Both the position numbers and the translations under genes were made by a program. A stretch of 47,686 bases of DNA from contig CAJOFY010000008.1 in NCBI GenBank assembly GCA_905233945.1, positions 1-47,686 of the forward strand, read 5' to 3'. How positions within the stretch are numbered: the stretch's first letter is position 1; each line of letters opens with the position of its first letter. Source of the stretch: an uncultured bacterium. Its GTDB lineage: Bacteria; UBP6; UBA1177. Under the pieces are notes generated by a model, which was not told the DNA's origin, did no database searches, and worked only from the letters and a program-made list of their open reading frames with translations. Of this stretch, positions 8,810 to 16,813 are shown one piece after another.

Positions 8810-10171
8810 ATGGTCGAAATTCCCAACATCAAAGGGCTCAAGGAAGAGGATTACGAGCTTTTCAGGCACGATATGGAAATAAAGAAGCTGGGCGCGCAGA
8901 ATTTCATGTCGCCGCTCACATCCAATAAAAAAATCTACGAATCGCAGATGATCCCCGAAGACGAGCGTGTTCTTGCCTTCATCGACAAAAGCATGGTCGA
9001 ATCGATCCAGAACAGCGGTTTAAAAGTTCCCTCGTTCGAAAAGGCGGGCCCCAGAACAAAACTCTTTTTCGAGCCCGGCGAGACTACTTCGGCTGTCGTC
9101 ACATGCGGCGGGATCTGCCCCGGCCTCAATGCAGTCATCCGCGGGATCGTCGTCATGAACTACTACCGCTACAACAACCAGAGAACGCTCGGCATAAACT
9201 ACGGCTACGCAGGTTTAGTCAAGGAATTAGGCTATGAAATCAAGCACTTGACTCCGGCGATGGTAGAAAACAAACAGCTTCAGGGCGGCACTTTCATCGG
9301 CACGAGCCGCGGCAATCAGGATGCCGAAAAAATGGTTGACAGACTTGACGAACTCGGAGTAAACATCCTCTACACAATAGGCGGTGACGGCACGCAGCGC
9401 GGCGCGATTTCACTCATCAACGAGATCGAAAAGAGAAACCTCAAGATCTCGGTTATCGGAATCCCGAAAACGATCGACAACGATATCAACTACATAGAAC
9501 GCTCTTTCGGAACGGAAACGGCTTTCTCTGAAGCGTGCGAATCGATAAACTCGGCCTACACCGAGGCGACTTCGATCCACAACGGGATCGGAATCGTCAA
9601 ACTCATGGGACGTGAGTCGGGTTTCATCGCAGCGAACGCGACACTTGCGACAAACCAGGTCGATTTCTGCCTCATTCCCGAAATGGATTTCAGAATGACA
9701 GGCGAAGGAGGATTCCTTGATTCGGTCGAAAAAAGGCTCCGCCGCAAAAAATTCTGCGTCATCGTTGTCGCTGAAGGTGCCGGTCAGGAATATGTAAGAG
9801 ACCCTGAAAAAATCCAGTACGACGCTTCGGGCAACGCGAAACTGGGCGATATCGGCATTTTCATTAAAGACAAGATCAAAAGCTACCTCACCGCAAAAGG
9901 AATGCTTTTCGGCATCAAATACATAGATCCGAGCTACATAATCCGCTCCTGCCCCCCTACCCCGAACGATTCGATTTTCTGCTCGCAGCTCGCGCAGATG
10001 GCGGTCCACGCCGGAATGAGCGGCAGAACAGGAATGGTCGTCGGATACCTCAACGGCCAGTTCATCCACATCCCGATGGATCTTGCGACATCGAAACGCA
10101 AAAAAATCGACATCAACGGCCCGCTCTGGCTCTCCGTTCTCGAAGAAACCGGTCAGCCGCCGGTAATGTAG
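8810..10171 (+). CDS. pfkA: ATP-dependent 6-phosphofructokinase, long (group III) type
   Basis: Phosphorylates fructose 6-phosphate to the 1,6-bisphosphate in glycolysis. The 453-residue protein is longer than E. coli PfkA because of an N-terminal extension of ~85 residues before VVTCGGICPG. The nucleotide site reads GGDGT (191-195), with Gly rather than the Asp typical of PPi-dependent enzymes. The catalytic loop reads PKTIDND (219-225), with Lys where bacterial ATP enzymes have Gly. That combination is found in the plant and trypanosome-like long ATP-PFKs, so ATP is the likely phosphoryl donor. AGGAG lies 8 nt upstream of the ATG. The gene is convergent with the next lipoprotein gene. Confidence 0.88.
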   Translation: MVEIPNIKGLKEEDYELFRHDMEIKKLGAQNFMSPLTSNKKIYESQMIPEDERVLAFIDKSMVESIQNSGLKVPSFEKAGPRTKLFFEPGETTSAVVTCGGICPGLNAVIRGIVVMNYYRYNNQRTLGINYGYAGLVKELGYEIKHLTPAMVENKQLQGGTFIGTSRGNQDAEKMVDRLDELGVNILYTIGGDGTQRGAISLINEIEKRNLKISVIGIPKTIDNDINYIERSFGTETAFSEACESINSAYTEATSIHNGIGIVKLMGRESGFIAANATLATNQVDFCLIPEMDFRMTGEGGFLDSVEKRLRRKKFCVIVVAEGAGQEYVRDPEKIQYDASGNAKLGDIGIFIKDKIKSYLTAKGMLFGIKYIDPSYIIRSCPPTPNDSIFCSQLAQMAVHAGMSGRTGMVVGYLNGQFIHIPMDLATSKRKKIDINGPLWLSVLEETGQPPVM

Positions 10172-10190
10172 GCAAACCTGCCGCCTCTCT

Positions 10191-11549
10191 TCACTCCCTC
10201 ACACATCTGACGGAATAGCCGTCGGCACGTCCTCCGACCGCTTTTGGAGAAGCCGAGACCTGTTCTCCGAACTGGAACGCAAGCGCGTATGCTCCGCACG
10301 GAACAAAAGAATCGTCGTCATCATCAGCGGCATCGGCATACCAGTAGTTGCCCCACAGCCCTGCTCTGCTTCCCATCAGCATCGCATAAGAGCCGTCGTA
10401 ACGTGCTGCAGCCGGAAAATAAGCGTATGAATCAGACGCGGGATCAAGCATGACATACCAGCCGTTTTTGTAGTCATTTCCGTCAGTTATGCCGTCAGAA
10501 TTGATGTCATAGACGGAAAAACCGGCTATATCGGTTTCGTAGCCGCCGCTTGATGTGAAAAAGTCGAAAATTCCTATTTTCGGAACCCTGTAAGTAGCAG
10601 GACACGGGTCAAAAAGGCTCTTTTTACCATCTGTTCCGCCCCAGAGTGCCGGATTTGAGAACTCTTTGCGCAGCCAGTCACGGCAGTCTGAAAACTGTGA
10701 ATTGTTGCTCAAAACCGTTGTCGGATGGGAAAGCGCATATTCGAGGGTGTTGTTTTCGCCGTTTTCCATTGACGAAGCCTGAATAGCGACTTCGTTTCCT
10801 TCCGCATCGTAAACAGGAACGGGCATAGTTGATGTAGTTCCGCCCGAAACGACAGGAGAAGCGGGGAACGGGTCCTTTCTTCCCCACTGATAGAGAAGTC
10901 CGTGACTTTCAGGCAATTCAGGATCAAGAGAAGTCGCGCCGAGATTGCGGTCCATCACAATAACACCGCCGGAAGTTTTAAGCTCCGCAATTTCTTCGCC
11001 TAAAAACCAGATGTGCCAGCTCCAGATTATAATTCCCGCTTCATCAAGCGCCGCAATCAGAGCGTTTCCGCTTCTTCCGTTTGATGTGAAATAAATCCGC
11101 CCTTCTTTCAGTTCAAGCGAATCCAAAAGAGAGTTTTTATCGCTCTGCCAGACAAGTTTCACACCAGCAGGATTAAGTTTTTCTTCATTAAAATCGACAC
11201 CTTCAACTTTTCTGCCGTTTCCTCGCACAGTAGAATCAAAACTATATTTTCCGGCTGCTTTTACGATGTAGCAGTTTGCCGTTTCAGCCACAGAAAGGTC
11301 GGTAACGCTCTCTGTTTCATCGTCAGGTTCCGCCGGTTCTTCATCAGTCTGAGCTGAATTTTCATCCTCGTCAGGCTCTTCATTGACTTGATTTGAATCG
11401 CTGTCATTTTCCGGAGAATCTTCTTCCAGAGTGATCTCATCGCCATCGGAAGAAGCCGGAATATCCTGCTCCGTCTCGTTTTCATCAGATGAACACGCCG
11501 CAAAAAAAAGAGTGATACACAAAACAGAAATCAAAGCCGGAAACTTCAT
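10191..11549 (-). CDS. Lipoprotein with acidic stalk and FISUMP-type C-terminal domain
   Basis: A 452-residue lipoprotein with lipobox FAAC (Cys19) and a Glu/Asp-rich stalk to ~90. The rest resembles the Fibrobacter succinogenes major paralogous (FISUMP) domain family: WSWHIWFLG, VMDRNLGA, GLLYQWGRKDPFP, and a final GYSVRCVRE. These domains occur in extracellular proteins of several phyla and their biochemical role is unknown. GGAGG lies directly upstream of the ATG. The gene lies 75 nt downstream of mazG on the same strand, and a perfect 10-bp inverted repeat separates them, so it may be partly uncoupled from the mazG transcript. Confidence 0.8.
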   Translation of the reverse strand: MKFPALISVLCITLFFAACSSDENETEQDIPASSDGDEITLEEDSPENDSDSNQVNEEPDEDENSAQTDEEPAEPDDETESVTDLSVAETANCYIVKAAGKYSFDSTVRGNGRKVEGVDFNEEKLNPAGVKLVWQSDKNSLLDSLELKEGRIYFTSNGRSGNALIAALDEAGIIIWSWHIWFLGEEIAELKTSGGVIVMDRNLGATSLDPELPESHGLLYQWGRKDPFPASPVVSGGTTSTMPVPVYDAEGNEVAIQASSMENGENNTLEYALSHPTTVLSNNSQFSDCRDWLRKEFSNPALWGGTDGKKSLFDPCPATYRVPKIGIFDFFTSSGGYETDIAGFSVYDINSDGITDGNDYKNGWYVMLDPASDSYAYFPAAARYDGSYAMLMGSRAGLWGNYWYADAADDDDDSFVPCGAYALAFQFGEQVSASPKAVGGRADGYSVRCVRE

Positions 11550-11584
11550 TTTTCCTCCTTTATCAAATTACAGAGAGGTTTTCG

Positions 11585-11606
11585 GAGACGTTTCGGGAAA
11601 CGTCTC
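11585..11606. repeat. Perfect 10-bp inverted repeat, GAGACGTTTC type
   Basis: GAGACGTTTC (11585-11594), two G residues, then GAAACGTCTC (11597-11606). There is no T-run after it on the minus strand, so it is a poor terminator. Its GTAGAGACGT edge matches the arms of the element in the MmeI-type gene at 176-251, suggesting a dispersed palindromic repeat family. Confidence 0.7.
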
Positions 11607-11624
11607 TACAAACCTTAATATTGA

Positions 11625-12413
11625 TTATTTGCCCAGATTCTTCTTCGCTTTCTGCCAAAGTTCCTCGAGTTCGTCAAGCGGTTTTCCCCCTTCGACAAAG
11701 GTCGGGTCGATATTTTCCATCTCGTCGAAGCGCGCTTTGAACTTGGCAGCGCACCTTTTCAGAGCCTTTTCGCTGTCGAGCCCGAGTTTTCTGCCGTAGT
11801 TGACAACGGCGAACATCAGGTCTCCGAACTCTTCCTCAATGTGGTCGCGGTCTCCTTCCGCAAGCGCCTCAGCAAGCTCGGCCTTCTCCTCTTCGATTTT
11901 TTTCATCGTTCCGTCGGTGTTTTCCCAGTCAAATCCGACTGATGCGGCACGCGATGTGTATCTTTGCGAAATAAGGACGGAAGGCATCGACTTGGGAATT
12001 CCGTCAAGCAGATGCCTGCGGCTCTCCTTGTTTTTCTTGATTAAATTCCAGTTTGTGAGGACTTCCGCGCTGTCTTTCACCTTCGCGTCACCGAAAACAT
12101 GCGGATGGCGCGTTATGAGTTTTGCCGTGATAGCTTCTGCCACATCCTCGAAGCAGAAAAGCCCATCTTCGCTTGCGATCTGCGATACGAAAACGACCTG
12201 AAGAAGGAGGTCTCCGAGCTCTTTTTTAAGTTCGGCAAGAGTTTCAGGCTTCGATTTGTCGAATTCGTCAAGAGCTTCGACCGTCTCGAAAGCCTCTTCA
12301 ATGATGTAAGGCCTGAGCGACTGTATCGTCTGCTCCTTATCCCACGGACAGCCGTTCTCACCGCGCAAAGTGCGCATAACTTCAAGAAGTTTCTCTATTT
12401 TCTCAGTCTTCAT
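11625..12413 (-). CDS. mazG: Nucleoside triphosphate pyrophosphohydrolase MazG
   Basis: Hydrolyses NTPs/dNTPs to the monophosphate and pyrophosphate, a house-cleaning role that also affects ppGpp levels in some bacteria. The 262-residue protein has two MazG units. The first carries GCPWDKEQT at 21-29, EEAFE at 39-43 and GDLLLQ at 67-72. The second carries the canonical EEEKAEL and EEEFGDLMFA. The ATG at 12413 is preceded by GGAGAA and overlaps the upstream gene's stop by 11 nt, implying translational coupling. A GTG 21 nt further upstream is less likely. It follows the RppH-like gene in one transcript. Confidence 0.9.
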   Translation of the reverse strand: MKTEKIEKLLEVMRTLRGENGCPWDKEQTIQSLRPYIIEEAFETVEALDEFDKSKPETLAELKKELGDLLLQVVFVSQIASEDGLFCFEDVAEAITAKLITRHPHVFGDAKVKDSAEVLTNWNLIKKNKESRRHLLDGIPKSMPSVLISQRYTSRAASVGFDWENTDGTMKKIEEEKAELAEALAEGDRDHIEEEFGDLMFAVVNYGRKLGLDSEKALKRCAAKFKARFDEMENIDPTFVEGGKPLDELEELWQKAKKNLGK

Positions 12414-12858
12414 AATTTTCTCCGAAAAGTTCACTGAAAGCCTTGATATAACACTCTTTTTTGAAAGAAACTATCCTTTTTATCATCTCTTTTTTCGTTA
12501 TCCACTCGAAAGAAACGAATTCTTCGGTATTTTCGGCAAGTTTCCAGCCTGAATCGGCTATTTTTATGCGGAAATAAACCTGTTCCTGCCCGTCGTATTT
12601 CCCTTTGTTTGATTTCCAGTTCACCGTACGCGGAAAAAGATAGCTTACTTTCGACGACTTTGCCACGATTTTAAGGAATCTGCTGTCGATTCCTGTTTCT
12701 TCCCTGACTTCGCGCAGAACCGCCTCTTCAGCGCTTTCCCCCTCGTCGATTCCGCCCTGAGGAAGCTGCCACGCCCCTTTGATATTTCGCCTTTCGCACG
12801 CAAGAATCAGCCCGTCGCTGTTCTCGATTATTGCCGCCGCATTCTGTCTTAAATTCAC
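12403..12858 (-). CDS. rppH: Nudix hydrolase, RppH-like (RNA 5'-pyrophosphohydrolase)
   Basis: A 151-residue Nudix protein with a perfect Nudix box, GGIDEGESAEEAVLREVREETG (written here in pieces: G-G-I-D-E-G at its start, REVREE at its end). It is preceded by WQLPQ, as in RppH, which removes pyrophosphate from 5'-triphosphorylated RNA and starts mRNA decay. YFRIKI and FEWITKKEM also fit RppH/diadenosine polyphosphate hydrolases. A longer frame exists, but the GTG at 12858 has AAGAGG upstream and matches family starts. The next gene, mazG, overlaps it. RNA or dinucleoside polyphosphate as substrate cannot be decided from sequence alone. Confidence 0.78.
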   Translation of the reverse strand: MNLRQNAAAIIENSDGLILACERRNIKGAWQLPQGGIDEGESAEEAVLREVREETGIDSRFLKIVAKSSKVSYLFPRTVNWKSNKGKYDGQEQVYFRIKIADSGWKLAENTEEFVSFEWITKKEMIKRIVSFKKECYIKAFSELFGENYED

Positions 12859-12900
12859 TTTACGCCTCTTATCACCATGTGACACAACAAAAAACAGTGG

Positions 12901-12929
12901 AAAATAGCACAAAGGGAAGCCGGTTTCAA
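12901..12929 (-). promoter_or_regulatory. Promoter for the rppH-mazG pair
   Basis: TTGAAA (12924-12929), a 17-nt spacer and TATTTT (12901-12906) on the minus strand, followed by CCACTGTTTTTTG. It diverges from the uppP promoter. Confidence 0.45.
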
Positions 12930-12979
12930 ATGAAATCGGGATTATTTTTAAAGAAGCAGTGCCTGCCGGCAGCCGGCTC

Positions 12980-13007
12980 TTGTTTTCGACTGTTTTTTTA
13001 CTATAAT
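12980..13007 (+). promoter_or_regulatory. Promoter for uppP
   Basis: TTGTTT (12980-12985), a 16-nt spacer and TATAAT (13002-13007), then CCGTCGG and a T-run. Confidence 0.65.
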
Positions 13008-13038
13008 CCGTCGGTTTTTTTGATAAGCAGGTGAAAAA

Positions 13039-13815
13039 ATGACGATTTTAGATTCAATTATTCTCGGAATCCTGCAGGGACTCACAGAGTTTCTGCCGGT
13101 AAGTTCATCAGGACACTTGGTTCTCGTGGAGAAACTGCTCGGACACAAGGACGTGCCGCTTCTTTACGACATTCTGCTGCATGTGGCGTCGCTGCTGGCG
13201 GTTTTCATTTTTTTCAGGAAGAAACTGTTCAATCTTGCGAAAGAGTGCGCCTCTTTCAAATACAACAAGTCGCACAAATACGTTCTGATGATTCTCGCGG
13301 CAACAATCGTGACGACTGCGATGCTTTTCGTGACGAAGCCGATAATGAAATCGATCAAAGCAGAGCCTGTTTATCTCACGGCAGCGTTCGCTTTCACGGC
13401 AATTCTGCTGCTTCTGGCACAGTCTTTCTTCAAAAAAGCGGTTCCGGACAAGGAAATTACCCTTAAAGACGCACTTTTCATCGGCTTTTTCCAGGGAATA
13501 GCGGTTCTTCCCGGCGTTTCGCGCTCAGGTTCGACGATAACCGGCGCACTTTTCAGGAAAATTCCGGCTGCGGAAGCTGTCGAATTCTCGTTCATGCTTG
13601 CGATTCCCGCGATTTTAGGCGCACTTCTCCTCGAACTTGTGAAAGGAGGCTTCGCGTTTATCGACCCGGTTCCTTCAGCAGTCGGCTTCATCGTTTCGTT
13701 TGTTTCAAGCTTGGCAGCGCTCAGACTTCTCGTTTTCATGATGAAAAAAACCATACTTTATCCGTTTGCGATATATCTTTTCGCCCTTTCGGCTCTTGTA
13801 CCGTTCGTTGTTTAA
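13039..13815 (+). CDS. uppP: Undecaprenyl-diphosphatase UppP (BacA)
   Basis: An inner-membrane phosphatase that recycles undecaprenyl diphosphate to the monophosphate lipid carrier used for peptidoglycan and other glycans. The 258-residue, multi-spanning protein carries both family signatures: LQGLTEFLPVSSSGHL (12-27; Glu17, Ser22-24, His27) and PGVSRSGST (158-166; Arg162). It is a single-gene unit with its own promoter, divergent from rppH. Loss commonly sensitises cells to bacitracin. Confidence 0.95.
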   Translation: MTILDSIILGILQGLTEFLPVSSSGHLVLVEKLLGHKDVPLLYDILLHVASLLAVFIFFRKKLFNLAKECASFKYNKSHKYVLMILAATIVTTAMLFVTKPIMKSIKAEPVYLTAAFAFTAILLLLAQSFFKKAVPDKEITLKDALFIGFFQGIAVLPGVSRSGSTITGALFRKIPAAEAVEFSFMLAIPAILGALLLELVKGGFAFIDPVPSAVGFIVSFVSSLAALRLLVFMMKKTILYPFAIYLFALSALVPFVV

Positions 13816-14063
13816 CTGAAAATTTCCTGATTTCGTCTTAACTCGATTGCCCTAAATCTCTTAAAACAACCACACTAACAATCCCAAAGAGTATGCGCAA
13901 GAATTTACTCATTTTGCACCTGCATAAAGTTTGATAACGCAAATCTGATAGTGAAAAATTTGATGATTGAAAGAAACAGTTTCTGTCGGAAAAATGGATC
14001 AAAACCTGGTTATTTCGGAAATTGTCTTGATTCTGAACGTAAAGGAAGATTTAACTAAAGGAG
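13816..14063. other. 248-bp convergent intergenic region
   Basis: Between the uppP and ackA 3' ends. I see no ORF, strong hairpin or repeat here. Confidence 0.5.
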
Positions 14064-15272
14064 TTATTTTTTGCCGAACTTCTCTTCGTAAAGTTTCTTG
14101 GAATCCCTTGCAAGAACGAGTTCTTCGTTGGTCGGGATGACCATGACTTTGACCTTGGAGTCGTCGGTGCTGACGACTGCTTCGGTTCCGCAGATCGTGT
14201 TATTGAGCTCTTTGTTCATTTTGATTCCCATGAACTCAAGTCCTTCGACTGATCTTTCGCGGATCTCGCCTACGTTCTCGCCTATTCCGCCGGTGAAGAT
14301 AACTACATCGACTCCGCCCATTGCAGCAGCGTAGGAAGCGATGTACTTTTTGATCCTGTATGTGAACATTGCAAGAGCGAGAGCAGCGCGTTTGTTGCCT
14401 TCGTCACGTGCTTTGCGGATATCGCGCATATCGTTGGAAATGCCGCTCACACCAAACAAACCGCTGTTTTTGTTGAACATTTTATTAACTGCCTGATGTC
14501 CGCCCTCTTTGTCTGCAAGGAAGAAGATAACGCCCGGGTCAACGTCGCCCGAACGGGTTCCCATCATTACGCCTTCAAGCGGAGTCATACCCATCGTGGT
14601 GTCGATCGATTTTCCGCCGTCAACTGCAGCCATCGAGCAGCCGTTTCCAAGGTGGCAGGTAACGATCTTGAGGTCTTTGATGTCTTTTCCGAGCATCTCA
14701 GCGGCTCTGTTAGAAACGAAGAAGTGGCTCGATCCGTGGAAACCGTATCTGCGGACTCTGTATTTTTCGTAGTATTTGTAGTCGATCGGATACATATAAG
14801 CGTAATCCGGCATCGTGTGATGGAAAGCGGTGTCGAAAGTTCCCGACATGAAGGTGTCAGGGAAAAGTTTCTGGCAGGTTCTGATACCGATGATGTTTGC
14901 CGGAATGTGAAGCGGTGCGAGGTCGTTGCATTCCTGGATTCTGAAAACGACATCGTCCGTAACTTCAACGCTGCCGTGGTAGTATTCGCCGGCATGGACA
15001 AGTCTGTGAGCAATTGCCGTGATCTCCGATTTGTCTTTGATAACGCCGTTTTCGGTCATCATATCCATGATTTTGTTCAGAGCTACCGAGTGGTCTGCAA
15101 GAGGAAGATTGACTTCGATCTTGTTTTTGGGATTGGTGATTTTAAGCTCGATGTGACCTTCGGGATTTCCGATTTTCTCTGCAAGACCTTTCGCAATAAC
15201 GGTTTCGTCCGTCATGTCGAAAAGCTGGTACTTGATTGAAGAACTTCCGCAGTTGAGAACAAAAATTTTCAT
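14064..15272 (-). CDS. ackA: Acetate kinase
   Basis: Interconverts acetyl phosphate and ADP with acetate and ATP, the energy-yielding step of mixed-acid fermentation. The 402-residue protein has all family marks: LNCGSSSIKYQLF at the N-terminus, HRLVHAG, FDTAFHHTMP, RRYGFHGSSH, HLGNGCS, GTRSGDVDPG and FTGGIGEN. AGGAGG precedes the ATG. It is downstream of rnhC on the same strand but has a promoter of its own with a palindrome over the -10. No phosphotransacetylase gene is adjacent. Confidence 0.96.
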   Translation of the reverse strand: MKIFVLNCGSSSIKYQLFDMTDETVIAKGLAEKIGNPEGHIELKITNPKNKIEVNLPLADHSVALNKIMDMMTENGVIKDKSEITAIAHRLVHAGEYYHGSVEVTDDVVFRIQECNDLAPLHIPANIIGIRTCQKLFPDTFMSGTFDTAFHHTMPDYAYMYPIDYKYYEKYRVRRYGFHGSSHFFVSNRAAEMLGKDIKDLKIVTCHLGNGCSMAAVDGGKSIDTTMGMTPLEGVMMGTRSGDVDPGVIFFLADKEGGHQAVNKMFNKNSGLFGVSGISNDMRDIRKARDEGNKRAALALAMFTYRIKKYIASYAAAMGGVDVVIFTGGIGENVGEIRERSVEGLEFMGIKMNKELNNTICGTEAVVSTDDSKVKVMVIPTNEELVLARDSKKLYEEKFGKK

Positions 15273-15315
15273 GAGAGCCTCCTAAAAAATTGTTAAAAGA
15301 ATCAAACGACGGGCG

Positions 15316-15344
15316 ATAGTAGCCTATCGGATTTTCATTTTCAA
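15316..15344 (-). promoter_or_regulatory. ackA promoter overlapped by a palindrome
   Basis: TTGAAA (15339-15344), a 17-nt spacer and TACTAT (15316-15321) on the minus strand. The inverted repeat CGATAG-TAGC-CTATCG (15314-15329) covers the -10, so it could be an operator or a hairpin ending rnhC transcription. Confidence 0.5.
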
Positions 15345-16243
15345 GAAAAAATCCTTTCGCAGTTGGCAAAATGGGTTTTTGCGATTTTTTCAAGGATTTC
15401 TTTCCCGAAATGAGTGACGATTTCTTCCATAAGTTTGTCTGATTCTGCTCCGCTTCCGGGAACGAGCCTGAATTTGCTCTCAAGCACGGTTTCGCTTATC
15501 TGGTTCAACGAGATCAAGTATCCGGCGCGAGCTATGACGGAAGCTATCGCAACAGCGGGATCCTGCTCCGCGCGTACCTGGAAATCGACCGGATTTTTGC
15601 CCGCAGCCGCGATTATCCTTGAATTTGCGGAATATGAAGGGGTAAATTTATCGACCAAAACCCGTGTTATGTCGTCTCTTTTTGCGACAACGTTGGCGAT
15701 CGCCTTCGAATGTGCCCAGGCCAGAAGATCGGTCAGGTTTTTCCCCTGCTCCGCCAGATTCTGATAAAAGGAATTGTATCTTTCCGGCATGATGCGGACC
15801 ATCGAAAAAGAGTCTCGGAAATCGGCGTTTATTTTTTCATAAATATCCAATATTTCTTCATTTTTCATTCTTTTGCTGTCTTTGGCGCCGAGTTTCAGCA
15901 AAGTCTCCTCTTTCTTTCCCAGCAGGAACGAGCAGACGACAAGCGGCCCGAAAACATCGCCCTTCCCCGCTTCGTCGCTCCCCAAAGTTCCGACATTCGT
16001 TATAAGCGAAAGAAGAAGCGATTTTATCTCTGAATCGGTCGTGACAACGGAAAAACCTTTTTTTTCGGTGTGATAGATTGCAACAGAAACTAACTTGGCC
16101 TCGCTTTTTCCGGTTTTAAGCGTCACGCCGTAAGGAATTTCCTTAATATTTTCGCTATTTACGACATAGCCTGCCTCAAGCAGCCTGACGTATGCCTTTT
16201 CGACAAAATCTGAAAGCGCCTTATCTTGTGAAAACAAGTTCAA
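15341..16243 (-). CDS. rnhC: Ribonuclease HIII
   Basis: Cleaves the RNA strand of RNA-DNA hybrids. The 300-residue protein has the N-terminal substrate-binding region of RNase HIII followed by GSDEAGKGDVFGP (Asp90, Glu91). LVDKF contributes Asp198, and AEQDPA probably supplies the fourth acidic residue, Glu226. KDSKRM near 121 is also a type 2 RNase H mark. The start is TTG at 16243, chosen because AAGAGG lies just upstream and no ATG fits. It is 11 nt downstream of the receiver gene, in one transcript. Confidence 0.88.
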   Translation of the reverse strand: MNLFSQDKALSDFVEKAYVRLLEAGYVVNSENIKEIPYGVTLKTGKSEAKLVSVAIYHTEKKGFSVVTTDSEIKSLLLSLITNVGTLGSDEAGKGDVFGPLVVCSFLLGKKEETLLKLGAKDSKRMKNEEILDIYEKINADFRDSFSMVRIMPERYNSFYQNLAEQGKNLTDLLAWAHSKAIANVVAKRDDITRVLVDKFTPSYSANSRIIAAAGKNPVDFQVRAEQDPAVAIASVIARAGYLISLNQISETVLESKFRLVPGSGAESDKLMEEIVTHFGKEILEKIAKTHFANCERIFS

Positions 16244-16254
16244 AATGACCTCTT

Positions 16255-16632
16255 TTACAAATAAAATTGAATAGTTTCCAGTATTTTATCGTAGTTGACC
16301 GGCTTAATGAAAACATCGTCAAAACCCTGCTCCATAAAGTGTTTTCTGTCTTCTTCGAAAGCGTAGGCAGTCATCGCGAAAATCGGAACCGATATCATTG
16401 TCAGCTCCTCTTTTACCCTCATTTTATGCATCATTTCGATTCCGTCCATGCCGGGAAGCTGGATGTCGGTTATAACAGCGGACAAGCCTCTTGTTTTGTC
16501 ATAAATTTCCAATGCTTCGAATGCGGACGCCGCGGAAAAAACTTCGACATTCCTCCGCTCTAAACTTTTAACGGAAACAATAAGATTTGCCGGATCGTCC
16601 TCAACTACGAGAACCTTCAGTTTTTCACTCAT
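16255..16632 (-). CDS. Single-domain response regulator (receiver only)
   Basis: A 125-residue CheY-type receiver domain with no output domain. The acidic pocket is Asp12/Asp13, the phospho-acceptor is Asp56 in TDIQLPGMDG, and the conserved Thr88 and Lys110 are present, so it should be phosphorylated. The longest frame begins 96 nt upstream, but the ATG at 16632 starts exactly at the domain and has GGGAG upstream. It is the first gene of an operon with rnhC, and no histidine kinase is nearby. The partner and output are unknown; a phosphorelay shuttle or a hybrid-kinase target is possible. Confidence 0.85.
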   Translation of the reverse strand: MSEKLKVLVVEDDPANLIVSVKSLERRNVEVFSAASAFEALEIYDKTRGLSAVITDIQLPGMDGIEMMHKMRVKEELTMISVPIFAMTAYAFEEDRKHFMEQGFDDVFIKPVNYDKILETIQFYL

Positions 16633-16654
16633 CTCCTCTCCCAAAAAACGCTTG

Positions 16655-16682
16655 ATATTAAGCATATACCGATTTTTTTCAA
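16655..16682 (-). promoter_or_regulatory. Promoter for the receiver-rnhC operon
   Basis: TTGAAA (16677-16682), a 16-nt spacer and TAATAT (16655-16660) on the minus strand, then CAAGCGTTTTTT. Confidence 0.6.
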
Positions 16683-16743
16683 CGAAAAAAGGCTCCTTTA
16701 CAGCAAAAATCAGGCTTATGACCGGCAAAATTCAAGTTTTTTC

Positions 16744-16771
16744 TTGAAATTGCAAAAACTCTAAATAAATT
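16744..16771 (+). promoter_or_regulatory. Promoter for typA
   Basis: TTGAAA (16744-16749), a 16-nt spacer and TAAATT (16766-16771), then ACGCGCG and a T-run. Confidence 0.55.
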
Positions 16772-16813
16772 ACGCGCGTTTTTTTGGAAACGGTCTTTTA
16801 ATGAAGGAAACAG

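Noticed and set aside
8810-10171. PPi-dependent phosphofructokinase
   Set aside because: The nucleotide motif is GGDGT with Gly, whereas PPi enzymes carry Asp at that place.
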